From: Anaerofustis sp.
Lineage (GTDB): Bacteria; Bacillota; Clostridia; Eubacteriales; Anaerofustaceae
DNA: 64,000 bases
Assembly (NCBI RefSeq): GCF_019420015.1
Contig: NZ_JAHZIA010000008.1
Coordinates: 263,006-327,005 of the forward strand
Reading direction: 5' to 3'
Positions 16,777 to 25,973 of the stretch are shown piece after piece (position 1 is the first letter of the stretch; each line of letters starts with the position of its first letter). The translations under genes and the position numbers were made by a program. Below the pieces are notes generated by a model that was not told the origin of the DNA, did no database searches, and was given only the letters and a program-made list of their open reading frames with translations.

Positions 16777-17517
16777 TTATATATCCGTTGTAAAGTATTT
16801 TATTATTTTATTGAGTTTTTCTTCTTTTATTCCACATTCTTTTAAATAGGTTTTATATGTACCGTAAGTATTGATTATATAATCATATACACTTTCCATG
16901 TATATTGATTTTGAAAGAAATACTTTTGATTTTCCTCTTTGATATGCATTCATAAAGTCTTTGTTTTCTCACATATATGTATGGGATACTTCATAGTTTG
17001 CCTTTATATCACTTCTGCTTACTTTACAAAGTCCGAGCAATATGGAAGCAACCAGTCCCGTTCTGTCTTTGCCGGCAGTACAATGAAATAAAAAATTTCC
17101 GTTTATATTATCTGCTATGTATTCTACGATACCTTTTATTATGTGCTTACTTTCTATACGCTTTATGTATCCTTCCTGCATATTGAAATTTTTTTCTTCT
17201 TTTGTTATGTCTGCAACCATATCTTCTATACTAAGCGGAATATTGTAATAAGTTATTCCTTCAATGTCTTTTAATTTGTTTGGCATGGCTTCTGCTTCTT
17301 CTTGGCTTCGCAAATCAAGGACGTCTTTTACTCCGTAACTTATAAGAAAATCAATATCTTTCTTTGTAATATAAGAAAGTCCGGATGATCTTATGAATTT
17401 ATGGTATTTTGTGATTTTACCTTTGCCCAAATCACAGTAATATCCTCCGAGGTCTCGTACATTATTTGTTCCTTCAAGAGGCAGTTCGCCTGAAAAATGT
17501 ATTTTACTTATATCCAT
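16777..17517 (-). pseudogene. Protein tyrosine phosphatase (Y_phosphatase3 type) interrupted by an in-frame TGA
   Basis: The first 182 residues form a tyrosine/serine phosphatase of the Y_phosphatase3 group: NVRDLGGY, RSSGLSYIT, then the P-loop H-C146-TAGKD-R152-TG with the catalytic Cys and Arg. Translation stops at a TGA at 16969-16971, but the same frame continues open for 64 more codons (ENKDFMNAYQ ... YMESVYDYI ... KIIKYFTTDI) to a TAA at 16777, exactly as a normal 246-residue member would. So a single nonsense change, or a sequencing error, splits the gene. The truncated product keeps the catalytic loop and could still be active. Other genes here use TGA as stop, so recoding to Trp is unlikely. 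Confidence 0.8.
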
Positions 17518-17749
17518 TGTTTTTCCTCTCTTTAAAAGTATTTTATCATAAAAATATTTTGTAAAATATAATTTTTAATTTTTTTATATTTTATTATTTT
17601 TAAGTTGTATTTAAAATCATAAGTTTCTATGCTTATTTAAGCACAAAATATCAAAATTCAAAATAAATTATATATTTTAAAACTAATATAGTGAAAACAG
17701 TCAATAAATGATATAATAAACCGTAAATTTTAAAAAAGGAAAAAATCAA

Positions 17750-18637
17750 ATGAATAAATTATCTTCAAAAAATAAAGGTGTATTTTTTATTATTTTATCG
17801 GCATTTTGTTTTGCCATGATGAATGTACTTGTCCGCATGGCAGGGGATTTACCATTCATACAAAAAAGTTTTTTTAGAAATTTCGTTGCATTCTTCTTCG
17901 CTTTAATATTAATGTATAAACAAGGAATAAAGCTTCAAATACCAAAAGGAGCAAAATTCGATCTGATTTTACGAGCGACTTTTGGAACAATAGGAATATT
18001 TTGCAACTTTTATGCAATAGATCATATGCTTGTAAGTGATGCTTCAATGTTAAATAAGCTTTCTCCTTTTTTTGTAATTATTTTTTCTTACTTTATATTA
18101 AGTGAAAAAATCAAACCCTTTCAAGGATTCTGCGTCGCACTTGCTTTTTTTGGAACATTATTCGTAATAAAACCGGGATTCACAGGAATGCCAATTATGC
18201 CTGCAATAATAGGTATTTTGGGAGGCATGTGTGCGGGAGCCGCCTATACCTATGTCAGAAAGCTGGGTACAAAAGGAGTAAAAGGACCTTTTATCGTATT
18301 TTTCTTTTCTTTGTTTTCGTGCATGGTATCCTTGCCTTTTTTGATAATACAATATGTACCGATGAGTTTATATCAATTCCTAATACTGATGCTGACGGGA
18401 CTAGCCGCATCAGGAGGTCAATTTTTTATAACTGCCGCATATACTCATGCTCCTGCAAGCGAAATATCAATATACGATTATTCGCAAATTATATTTGCAA
18501 CATTGCTCTCATTTATCTTCCTGGGGCAGATTCCGGATTTATACAGCTTTGTAGGTTATACAATAATATGTATTGCATCAATAATAATGTTTTTATATAA
18601 CAACAATAAAATTTTAAATAAAAAAGAGGTTAATTAA
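17750..18637 (+). CDS. EamA-family (DMT) transporter
   Basis: A 295-residue membrane protein with ten predicted helices in two EamA repeats (KGVFFIILSAFCFAMMNVLVR at the start, PAIIGILGGMCAGAAYTYVRK near residue 150). The second-repeat signature ASGGQFFITAAYTHAPASEIS resembles S-adenosylmethionine/nucleotide-sugar type exporters of the RhaT/EamA group, but the substrate is not determinable. AAAAAGG precedes the ATG and an ATGATATAAT extended -10 lies about 35 bp upstream. It is monocistronic; its stop lies in the terminator loop. Confidence 0.9.
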   Translation: MNKLSSKNKGVFFIILSAFCFAMMNVLVRMAGDLPFIQKSFFRNFVAFFFALILMYKQGIKLQIPKGAKFDLILRATFGTIGIFCNFYAIDHMLVSDASMLNKLSPFFVIIFSYFILSEKIKPFQGFCVALAFFGTLFVIKPGFTGMPIMPAIIGILGGMCAGAAYTYVRKLGTKGVKGPFIVFFFSLFSCMVSLPFLIIQYVPMSLYQFLILMLTGLAASGGQFFITAAYTHAPASEISIYDYSQIIFATLLSFIFLGQIPDLYSFVGYTIICIASIIMFLYNNNKILNKKEVN

Positions 18638-18649
18638 AAACCTCTTTTT
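18621..18649. terminator. Bidirectional terminator between convergent genes
   Basis: Arms AAAAAGAGGTT and AACCTCTTTTT with an AATTAAA loop containing the stop codon of the upstream gene. Confidence 0.87.
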
Positions 18650-19169
18650 AATTATAAATACTTATGAGTATCAACAATGTACTGACTATTATAAGCATAA
18701 CACTTCCCATAACAATAATAATTTTATTAGCTGTATCTTCCTTTTTAAATATAAACTTTAATATTTTATAAATACCCATACCCAAAATACCGCCAAATAC
18801 ATTATATATAATATCAGTAACATCACTTGCTCCTATAGCAAAAATATACTGAAAAGCTTCAAATGAAAAACTTACAATAAAAAATAGAATAAAACTATTT
18901 TTAAACTTTAATGAAGGTTTGTATATTTTAACAATAAGTCCAAAAGGAATAAACAATATTATATTACCAAAAACATCTAACTGGTTGTAAACCCCTTTAA
19001 ATAAATCATTAAACGGTATCATATTGATACTTTGCGAAAAATATCGTCCTTGTTCAAACAGACCAACCAAAGTAACATATTTAAATAAAATCTGACTTAT
19101 CAAAAAATAAATATAAAATAACGTTATCGAAAAAAGTAATATATTCCATATATTTAATTTTTTATTCAT
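18648..19169 (-). CDS. VanZ-like family membrane protein
   Basis: About 173 residues with five hydrophobic spans. The VanZ-like core is visible: NIILFIPFGLIVKI, then SFSFEAFQYIFAIGASDVTDIIYNVFGGILG cut across helices three and four, with the conserved Glu, Gln and Asp. VanZ gives low-level teicoplanin resistance in enterococci, but most chromosomal homologues have no known role. ATG 19169 is preferred over an upstream ATG because GGAG lies eight bases before it. Monocistronic. Confidence 0.88.
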   Translation of the reverse strand: MNKKLNIWNILLFSITLFYIYFLISQILFKYVTLVGLFEQGRYFSQSINMIPFNDLFKGVYNQLDVFGNIILFIPFGLIVKIYKPSLKFKNSFILFFIVSFSFEAFQYIFAIGASDVTDIIYNVFGGILGMGIYKILKFIFKKEDTANKIIIVMGSVMLIIVSTLLILISIYN

Positions 19170-19377
19170 TATCATATCTCCTTTATAAATAAAATATATC
19201 ATGAATTTTTAAATAATATATTCATTTATTATTAAGAGTTTATTAAGGTATAAATAAACATACATAAAATAAACTTATAAAAAGATATAAGCATAATATA
19301 CCCTTGAAAATAATTATAAAATATATTACAGAAATTATATTTAACGACACAACTTTTAATTTAACAAACTTGCATAT

Positions 19378-19653
19378 ATGATTTATATCATTGTATATTT
19401 CACCAGAACACTGACATAAAGAGGTAGCTCAACAAAACAGGACAGAACTGCAATTGCAACTATGTTAGTTAAACCCCATATAATATTAATCGTATTAGAT
19501 ACAATATTTATGTGTTTATCCTTCTTTTTAAAGAAGTCTGAATTTACATTGACTGGAGCAATTTTATATGTGGTTAGAGAAATATTGTTTATTCCTTATA
19601 TATTATTTGTAATACCAAGCTTGATACTTGAACCTATCAAATACAGCAAATAA
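19378..19653 (+). pseudogene. Short membrane-protein remnant
   Basis: ATG 19462 opens a 63-residue hydrophobic peptide with two spans (HIILIVLDTIFMCLSFFL and EILFIPYILFVIPSLIL) that ends EPIKYSK. The same frame extends upstream to ATG 19378 (MIYIIVYFTRTLT), interrupted by one TAA at 19417-19419, and reads on as RGSTKQDRTAIAT. No ribosome site precedes ATG 19462. This looks like a decayed small membrane-protein gene with one nonsense change, or less likely a real 63-residue protein. No family is recognised. The rest of the 19170-19461 gap is AT-rich with nothing else visible. Confidence 0.4.
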
Positions 19654-19680
19654 AAAAGATAAATAAATTATTAAATAACG

Positions 19681-19727
19681 GAAAAATAAATAAAAAAGAC
19701 CTATATGGTCTTTTTTATTTATTTTTC
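19681..19727. terminator. Very long bidirectional terminator
   Basis: A perfect 21-bp stem starting GAAAAATAAATAAAAAAGACC around a TATAT loop, with its T tract on either strand. It overlaps the 3' end of the lipoprotein gene. Confidence 0.87.
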
Positions 19728-20200
19728 CCATTTAAAACAAAATGAAATTCAGCCTCGTCACTTAATATATTACCGTAATAATGGAGCTTTAATCCTTTGT
19801 CTTTCTTAGGTTCTTCAAATACTATAGTTCCCTTTACGCTTCCTCCAGGCTTTAACTCTCCGTCACTAAGTGCCGTATCACTGTCAATAATAGCCAAAGA
19901 TTCTTCTGAAATTTGTCCTTCGGAATTTTCCATTTTCCAATCAAAAGTACTATATGGTATATTTTCTTCTGATTTGTTTTCTATTTTTAAAGTTACCACA
20001 ACATATTCGTACCCCTTTTTAGGTTGATCAAAATCATCTCCATTTGATTTTTCTACCTTTGTTAATGTGTAATCAACATCATCAAAAGTGGCCGTTTCAC
20101 CGACATTAAAAGAAACTTTTTTATGTTCTTCTTCTCCGCATCCAGACAAAAAACACACTCCTATCAATACTACCAAAAATACCGACAAAAATTTTTTCAT
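19715..20200 (-). CDS. DUF4352 lipoprotein
   Basis: 161 residues. A signal peptide ends in lipobox FLSGC, so Cys21 would be lipidated and the protein held on the outer face of the membrane. The rest is a single DUF4352 immunoglobulin-like beta domain (FNVGETATFDDVDYTLTKVEKS ... GYEYVVVTLKIENKSEENI ... LKPGGSVKGTIVFEEPK), a fold common in Gram-positive surface lipoproteins with no settled function. AGGGG lies five bases before the ATG; a TGT-TATAAT extended -10 lies upstream near 20277-20285. Monocistronic. Confidence 0.88.
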   Translation of the reverse strand: MKKFLSVFLVVLIGVCFLSGCGEEEHKKVSFNVGETATFDDVDYTLTKVEKSNGDDFDQPKKGYEYVVVTLKIENKSEENIPYSTFDWKMENSEGQISEESLAIIDSDTALSDGELKPGGSVKGTIVFEEPKKDKGLKLHYYGNILSDEAEFHFVLNGKNK

Positions 20201-20359
20201 AATTTCCCCTAAGCCTCCTTCAAAAAAGTTCTTATCAGCTAATTAAAAGTTATGTAAACCTTTAACATTATTTAACTATATTATAACATTACTATGTGGC
20301 AGAAATCCAGTTTTTCACATAAATATTTTAATAACTGATTAGTAACTAAAACTTAACAA

Positions 20360-20385
20360 AAAAAGACCTTATTAAAGGTCTTTTT
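20360..20385 (-). terminator. Terminator after hom-ACT
   Basis: On the minus strand the arms AAAAAGACCT and AGGTCTTTTT are followed by more T, nine bases past the stop of the ACT-domain gene. Confidence 0.85.
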
Positions 20386-20393
20386 CAATTAGA

Positions 20394-20873
20394 TTATTCA
20401 ACTTCAAATTCTTTGTATATTTGTTTTAAAGCTTCTTTTGCTTTATCTTTTTCAATCACACATGATATTTTAACTTCGCTTGTAGAAATCATTTGAATAT
20501 TTACGCCTTTTTCGTATAAAGCTTTAAAAACCCTACTTGCAACTTGTGTGCTTGCAACCATTCCAGAACCGATAACAGAAAGCTTTGCTACCCCTTTATC
20601 ATAAAGTACTTTTGTAGCCCCTACTTCAATGGCAAAATCACTGGTTATTTTAAACGCTTTTTCAAATTCATCTGTAGGTACCGTAAATGTAATATCATTT
20701 ACCTGACTTCTGTTAACATTCTGTGTTATACTTTCAATCTTAATTCCTTCGTTAGCTATATTGCTAAATAAATTAAAAGCAATACCCGGTTTATCGGGAA
20801 CTTCCATTACTGATATTTTTGCAATATCTTCATCAACTGTTATGGCCTTTATTATACTATCATCTTTTCTCAT
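20394..20873 (-). CDS. Free-standing aspartokinase-type double ACT domain protein
   Basis: 159 residues that match only the C-terminal regulatory half of aspartate kinase: DEDIAKISVMEVPDKPGIAFNLF and IKIESITQNV (first ACT), then VAKLSVIGSGM ... VFKALYEKGVNIQMISTSEVKISCVI (second ACT). No catalytic kinase domain precedes it; upstream in the same orientation is hom, 24 nt away. Isolated ACT pairs of this kind bind amino acids (Lys or Thr in LysC). Next to hom it probably senses a pathway product and acts on homoserine dehydrogenase or a separately encoded aspartokinase. That partner is an inference. Confidence 0.85.
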   Translation of the reverse strand: MRKDDSIIKAITVDEDIAKISVMEVPDKPGIAFNLFSNIANEGIKIESITQNVNRSQVNDITFTVPTDEFEKAFKITSDFAIEVGATKVLYDKGVAKLSVIGSGMVASTQVASRVFKALYEKGVNIQMISTSEVKISCVIEKDKAKEALKQIYKEFEVE

Positions 20874-20897
20874 AGTGTCTACCTTCTCCTATACTTA

Positions 20898-22139
20898 TTA
20901 TAATATATCCTCAATTATTCTTGCGTAAAATACATCTTCGGTAACATGTGATAATCTATCACAAAGATTACTCATAAATTCACCGGTCATTTCGTTTGTG
21001 AACAAGAAGATTTTTCCGTCTTCATAAGACAAATTTATGTTATCTATATTTCTGTAAATTATATCTACAGCTTTTGCAAATTCTGTTTCGCTGTTTACAG
21101 AAACTCTGAGATAAAATTTATTTTTATATCTTTCGATACCGCAGCTTTTATATTCATTTTCAAATTTCAAATGAGTATAGTCATGGACAGATTTTGTAAG
21201 AACCTTTATTACATCCGCCACAACTGCATTTGCAGTAGCTTCTTTGCCGGCTCCTCTGCCTAAAAACGATAATTGTCCAATTATATTACCGTTAATGTTT
21301 ATTACGTTATATTCGTCATTTACATTACTCGTAACCAAATCTTTACCTATAAGAACAGGAGTAACGCTTGCACCGAATGTATCATCTTCATAAAGCTCAC
21401 TCTCTGCCATATATTTAAATACATAACCAAACTCGTCTGCCACTTTAATATCGGCCAAAGATATATTCCTTACTGTTCTGGTATATACATCGTCATTATC
21501 TATATATGCACCGTAACAAAGGGATGAAAGTATTGTAAGCTTTCTAGATATATCGAAGCCGTCTACATCAGCAGTTGGATCTGCTTCTGCAAATCCCATA
21601 TCTTGAGCGATTTTTAATACATCATCAAAATCCATTTCATCCTTTGTCATTTTAGAAAGAATAAAATTTGTTGTACCGTTTAAAATACCTTGGACTTTGT
21701 TGATTTTATTAATCTTTATAGTATCGATAATGGATTCTATAATAGGAATTCCACCTCCTACCGAAGCTTCGAAAAGAAGAGTAACACCGTTTTCTTTTGC
21801 AATATTCAAAAGTTCTTCCATATGTTTAGATATAATCTCTTTATTTGCGGTTACAACATCCTTCTTCTTTTCTAAAGCAGTCTTTATAGCCGGATACTCT
21901 TGATCATAGCTACCCATTACTGCAACAATAAGAGATATTTCTTCATCATTTAAAATTTCATCTACATCACTCGTAAGTAACTCGTTTGGAATACCTTCTC
22001 TCTCTTTTGAGGTATCTCTTACCAGGATTTTTTTTATTGTGTAATCATCCTGTTCAAAGAAGTTTCCTTTTTTTTCGTTTATTATTTCATATACGCCTGT
22101 ACCTACGGTTCCACATCCTAATAATCCTATTTTAGACAT
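20898..22139 (-). CDS. hom: Homoserine dehydrogenase
   Basis: 413 residues. It reduces aspartate semialdehyde to homoserine for threonine and methionine synthesis. The N-terminal Rossmann motif is GLLGCGTVGTGVYEI, followed by TANKEIISKH, the EASVGGGIPII substrate region, GILNGTTNFILSKM, and the family signature AEADPTADVDGFD. A C-terminal segment (about 335-413) resembles the family's ACT domain. It lies 82 bp behind rpoC with a terminator between, and is followed by the free ACT protein. Confidence 0.95.
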   Translation of the reverse strand: MSKIGLLGCGTVGTGVYEIINEKKGNFFEQDDYTIKKILVRDTSKEREGIPNELLTSDVDEILNDEEISLIVAVMGSYDQEYPAIKTALEKKKDVVTANKEIISKHMEELLNIAKENGVTLLFEASVGGGIPIIESIIDTIKINKINKVQGILNGTTNFILSKMTKDEMDFDDVLKIAQDMGFAEADPTADVDGFDISRKLTILSSLCYGAYIDNDDVYTRTVRNISLADIKVADEFGYVFKYMAESELYEDDTFGASVTPVLIGKDLVTSNVNDEYNVININGNIIGQLSFLGRGAGKEATANAVVADVIKVLTKSVHDYTHLKFENEYKSCGIERYKNKFYLRVSVNSETEFAKAVDIIYRNIDNINLSYEDGKIFLFTNEMTGEFMSNLCDRLSHVTEDVFYARIIEDIL

Positions 22140-22179
22140 TTATTTTCTCCTATTTATGTTTAGCGTTTATATATGTACT

Positions 22180-22211
22180 AAAATCTACGACTCAAAAAAG
22201 CCGTAGATTTT
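22180..22211 (-). terminator. Hairpin after rpoC
   Basis: Arms AAAATCTACG and CGTAGATTTT around a 12-base loop, 11 bp past the rpoC stop. The following T run is short, so read-through into hom is possible. Confidence 0.65.
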
Positions 22212-22221
22212 AAATTATTAT

Positions 22222-25200
22222 TTATATTTCTTCGGTTGTATCTTCTGTATCAAAAGACATTGAATCCTCATTCAAGTCATCTTCTTCTATGTCGTGAACC
22301 GTTAAATTTTCATCCATACCAAAAGAATTCTCACTATTTGTATCGTTCAATTCATCCAATATTTCTTTTAAAAGATCATCATCGTCTTTATTTTTAACAA
22401 GCTCAAGATCATACTTTTTAATACCGGTACCTGCAGGAATCAATTTACCAAGAATAATATTTTCTTTAAGACCTAGTAAAGGATCGACTTTACCTTGGAT
22501 AGCAGCATCCGTAAGAACTTTTGTTGTTTCTTGGAATGAAGCAGCAGATAAGAACGAAGATGTTGAAAGTGATGCTTTCGTAATACCAAGAAGTTTTCTT
22601 ACTCCACTCGCCTCTTCTTTACCTTCTTTTCTTGCTTTTTCATTTGCATTTTCAAATTCAAAAATATCAACGCTTGTTCCAGGAAGAAGATCTGTTTCTC
22701 CAGAATCCGTAACCTCATATTTTCTAAGCATTTGTCTTATTATAATTTCAACATGCTTATCCGAAATATGAACCCCTTGATATCTGTATACCTTTTGTAC
22801 TTCAGTTAAGATATATTTCTGAACTCCGTCCACACCTTTAATTCTAAGAAGATCTTCAGGATAAATACTACCTTCGGTGATTTCATCTCCGGCAGCGATT
22901 TTATCTGATTGTCTTACTTTTACTCTTGCTCCGTAAGGTATATCATATTCGAAAACTTCGCCGTTTTCATTATTCATTACTATAACCTTGCTGTGGCCGT
23001 CTTCTTCTGTAATTTCTACTACACCGTCAATATCTGATATTATCGCTTGACCTTTTGGTCTTCTAGCTTCAAATAGCTCTTCAATTCTAGGAAGACCTTG
23101 AGTAATATCTTCTGCAGAAGCAACACCACCGGTATGGAATGTACGCATTGTAAGCTGAGTACCCGGTTCCCCAATAGACTGTGCGGCAATAGTTCCTACA
23201 GCCTCACCAACACTTACAGTCTTCATGCTGGTTAAATCCACACCGTAACACTTAGCACAAACACCTATTTTACTCTTACAGTTAAATACCGCTCTGATAT
23301 TTACTTTTTCAATACCGCTGTCTACTATTGTTTTCGCTTTATCAGAAGTGATTAGTTCGTTTTTATTTACGATTACTTCTCCTGTACTAGGATTTATTAC
23401 ATCTTCAAAAGCATATCTTCCGCTAATTCTTTCTTCAAGGTCTTCAATGATATCATTACCAACTTTAATAGCAGTAACTTCATAACCTTGTTCGGTTCCG
23501 CAATCCTCTTCTTTAATTATCTGATCTTGACTTACATCAACAAGTCTTCTCGTCAAATAACCAGAATCGGCTGTTCTAAGAGCAGTATCCGCAAGACCTT
23601 TTCTTGCACCGTGAGAAGAAATAAAGAATTCAAGTACATCAAGTCCTTCACGGAAGTTTGAACGTATAGGAAGTTCAATAATATCCCCACTAGGAGATGC
23701 CATAAGCCCCCTCATTCCGGCAAGCTGTCTGATTTGGTTTCTGCTACCTCTGGCTCCTGAGTCAGCCATCATATTGATTGGATTGAATGGGTCAAGATTA
23801 TCAAGTAACGCATTTGTTACAAGATTTGTGGTTTCATTCCAAATATCAATAACTTCTCTTTTTCTTTCTGCCTCGGTAATCATACCTCTTTTGTATTTTT
23901 TAAGTACTTTTTCTACTTTTTCATCCGCTTCATCAAGCAATTGATGCTTAACATCAGGAACTTCCATATCAGAAATACTTACAGTTACGGCAGCTTTAGT
24001 AGAATAAGTAAAGCCCATTTTCTTTATGTCATCAAGAACCATAGATGTCTTTGCGGCACCATGTCTTGTAAAACATTTATATACAATCTCAGACAATACT
24101 TTCTTGTCAACGACTTTATCAATTTCAAGTTTAAACATATCCGCAGGAGTTTCTCTTACGACAAAGCCTAAATCTTGAGGAATAATTTGGTTAAATAAAA
24201 ATCTTCCGACAGTAGATTCCACAACTTTTACATGTTCTTTACCGTCGATTATTTTCTTCATTCTGACTTTTACGTTTGCATGAAGTTCAACTTCTTTATT
24301 GTAATATGCCATTTCAAGTTCAGAAATTGAAGAAAATGCTTTTCCTTCACCTTTTTGATTATCTTGTGTGATGGTCAAATAATAAGATCCCAAAATCATA
24401 TCCTGAGTAGGCGAAACTACAGGAGAGCCGTCTTGCGGTTTTAATATATTATAAGCGGCAAGCATTAAAAATCTCGCTTCTGCCTGTGCTTCAACACTTA
24501 AAGGAACATGAACTGCCATTTGGTCACCGTCAAAGTCCGCATTAAATGCAGTACAAACAAGAGGATGAAGTTTAATCGCTCTGCCTTCAACCAAAATCGG
24601 TTCAAATGCTTGAATACCAAGTCTATGAAGAGTAGGTGCACGGTTAAGCAAAACCGGATGATCTTTGATTACATCATCAAGAACATCCCAAACTTCAGGA
24701 CTTTGTCTTTCAACCATTCTTTTAGCTGATTTTATATTCAAAGAATGCTTTCTTTTTACAAGCTCTCTCATTATAAACGGTTTAAATAGCTCTATCGCCA
24801 TTTCTTTAGGCAAACCACATTGATACATTTTAAGTTCAGGTCCTACTACGATAACAGAACGTCCCGAATAGTCAACCCTTTTACCAAGTAAGTTTTGTCT
24901 AAATCTACCTTGCTTACCTTTAAGCATATCAGAAAGAGAACGAAGAGGTCTGTTTCCAGGTCCGGTTACAGGTCTTCCCCTTCTTCCATTGTCTATTAAA
25001 GCATCTACTGCTTCTTGAAGCATTCTTTTTTCGTTTTGAACAATAATATCAGGAGCATTAAGTTCAAGTAATCTCTTAAGTCTGTTATTTCTGTTAATAA
25101 CTCTTCTGTATAAATCGTTCAAATCACTTGTAGCATATCTTCCGCCGTCAAGCATAACCATAGGTCTGAGTTCCGGTGGAATTACAGGAATAACTTCAAG

Positions 25201-25929
25201 AACCATATCTTGAGGGTTATTGTTAGAATTTTTAAAATCTTCTACAATTTTTAACTTCTTTATTGCTTTTGTTTTCTTTTGTCTGGTAGTTTCCGTAGCT
25301 ATAATTTGCTTTAACTCTTTGCTCTCTTTTTCAAGATCCACTTGCCCAAGCAAATCTTGTACAGCTTCGGCACCTATTTTGGCTGTAAACTCATTTCCAT
25401 AAATTTGTCTGTATTCTTTATATTCGGTTTCGGTTAACACGGTCTTTTCGTCAAGAGGTGTATTGCCCGGATCCGTAACAACATAAGCAGCAAAATAAAT
25501 AATTCTTTCAAGCTCTTTAGGTGACATTTCAAGAAGTAGACCTATTCTGCTAGGAATACCTTTAAAATACCAGATATGTGTAACAGGGGCAGCCAAAGCT
25601 ATATGCCCCATTCTTTCTCTTCTTACTTTTGATTTTGTAAGTTCAACACCGCATCTGTCACAAATTACGCCTTTATATCTTATTTGTTTGTATTTTCCAC
25701 AGTAACATTCATAATCCTTGGTCGGTCCGAATATTTTTTCACAGAATAAACCATCTTTTTCGGGTTTAGAGGTTCTGTAGTTTATAGTTTCGGGTTTTTT
25801 AACTTCACCATATGACCAGTCAAGAATTTTTTCTTTAGATGCCAGACCTATTTGAATTGATTTAAAATCAATATCACCCATATTTGTATTTTCTTTTTTA
25901 TCTATATTTACATCGTTAAATTCTTTCAA
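22222..25929 (-). CDS. rpoC: RNA polymerase subunit beta'
   Basis: 1235 residues, normal for a Firmicute beta'. Visible are the zinc-ribbon cysteines (YECYCGKYK ... CDRCGVEL), the DDVIKDHPVLLNRAPTLHRLG bridge-side segment, the catalytic NADFDGDQMAVH motif with three Asp, the bridge helix and trigger loop region (GARGSRNQIRQLAGMRGLM), and the second zinc site CKSKIGVCAKCYG. Translation starts at TTG 25929 behind GGGAGG eight bases away. It follows rpoB by 44 nt. The last 70 residues are a highly acidic tail (DDDDLLKEIL ... EDTTEEI). Confidence 0.98.
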   Translation of the reverse strand: MKEFNDVNIDKKENTNMGDIDFKSIQIGLASKEKILDWSYGEVKKPETINYRTSKPEKDGLFCEKIFGPTKDYECYCGKYKQIRYKGVICDRCGVELTKSKVRRERMGHIALAAPVTHIWYFKGIPSRIGLLLEMSPKELERIIYFAAYVVTDPGNTPLDEKTVLTETEYKEYRQIYGNEFTAKIGAEAVQDLLGQVDLEKESKELKQIIATETTRQKKTKAIKKLKIVEDFKNSNNNPQDMVLEVIPVIPPELRPMVMLDGGRYATSDLNDLYRRVINRNNRLKRLLELNAPDIIVQNEKRMLQEAVDALIDNGRRGRPVTGPGNRPLRSLSDMLKGKQGRFRQNLLGKRVDYSGRSVIVVGPELKMYQCGLPKEMAIELFKPFIMRELVKRKHSLNIKSAKRMVERQSPEVWDVLDDVIKDHPVLLNRAPTLHRLGIQAFEPILVEGRAIKLHPLVCTAFNADFDGDQMAVHVPLSVEAQAEARFLMLAAYNILKPQDGSPVVSPTQDMILGSYYLTITQDNQKGEGKAFSSISELEMAYYNKEVELHANVKVRMKKIIDGKEHVKVVESTVGRFLFNQIIPQDLGFVVRETPADMFKLEIDKVVDKKVLSEIVYKCFTRHGAAKTSMVLDDIKKMGFTYSTKAAVTVSISDMEVPDVKHQLLDEADEKVEKVLKKYKRGMITEAERKREVIDIWNETTNLVTNALLDNLDPFNPINMMADSGARGSRNQIRQLAGMRGLMASPSGDIIELPIRSNFREGLDVLEFFISSHGARKGLADTALRTADSGYLTRRLVDVSQDQIIKEEDCGTEQGYEVTAIKVGNDIIEDLEERISGRYAFEDVINPSTGEVIVNKNELITSDKAKTIVDSGIEKVNIRAVFNCKSKIGVCAKCYGVDLTSMKTVSVGEAVGTIAAQSIGEPGTQLTMRTFHTGGVASAEDITQGLPRIEELFEARRPKGQAIISDIDGVVEITEEDGHSKVIVMNNENGEVFEYDIPYGARVKVRQSDKIAAGDEITEGSIYPEDLLRIKGVDGVQKYILTEVQKVYRYQGVHISDKHVEIIIRQMLRKYEVTDSGETDLLPGTSVDIFEFENANEKARKEGKEEASGVRKLLGITKASLSTSSFLSAASFQETTKVLTDAAIQGKVDPLLGLKENIILGKLIPAGTGIKKYDLELVKNKDDDDLLKEILDELNDTNSENSFGMDENLTVHDIEEDDLNEDSMSFDTEDTTEEI

Positions 25930-25973
25930 GGAATGTACCTCCCAAATATATTTTCCTTTATAAGTAATTTATT

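Noticed and set aside
16969..16971. TGA in the phosphatase as selenocysteine or Trp codon
   Set aside because: The position is outside the active site, I see no convincing SECIS-like hairpin just downstream, and other genes here end in TGA while using TGG for Trp.
18648..19169. Glycopeptide resistance (vanZ)
   Set aside because: VanZ-like fold only; no van cluster is nearby and most such proteins are unrelated to resistance.
19462..19653. Functional 63-residue membrane protein
   Set aside because: No ribosome site before the ATG and an obvious upstream in-frame extension with a stop favour a remnant.
20900..25900. Riboswitch or T-box leader for hom or rpoC
   Set aside because: The gaps before these genes are short and show only a terminator hairpin and ribosome sites.
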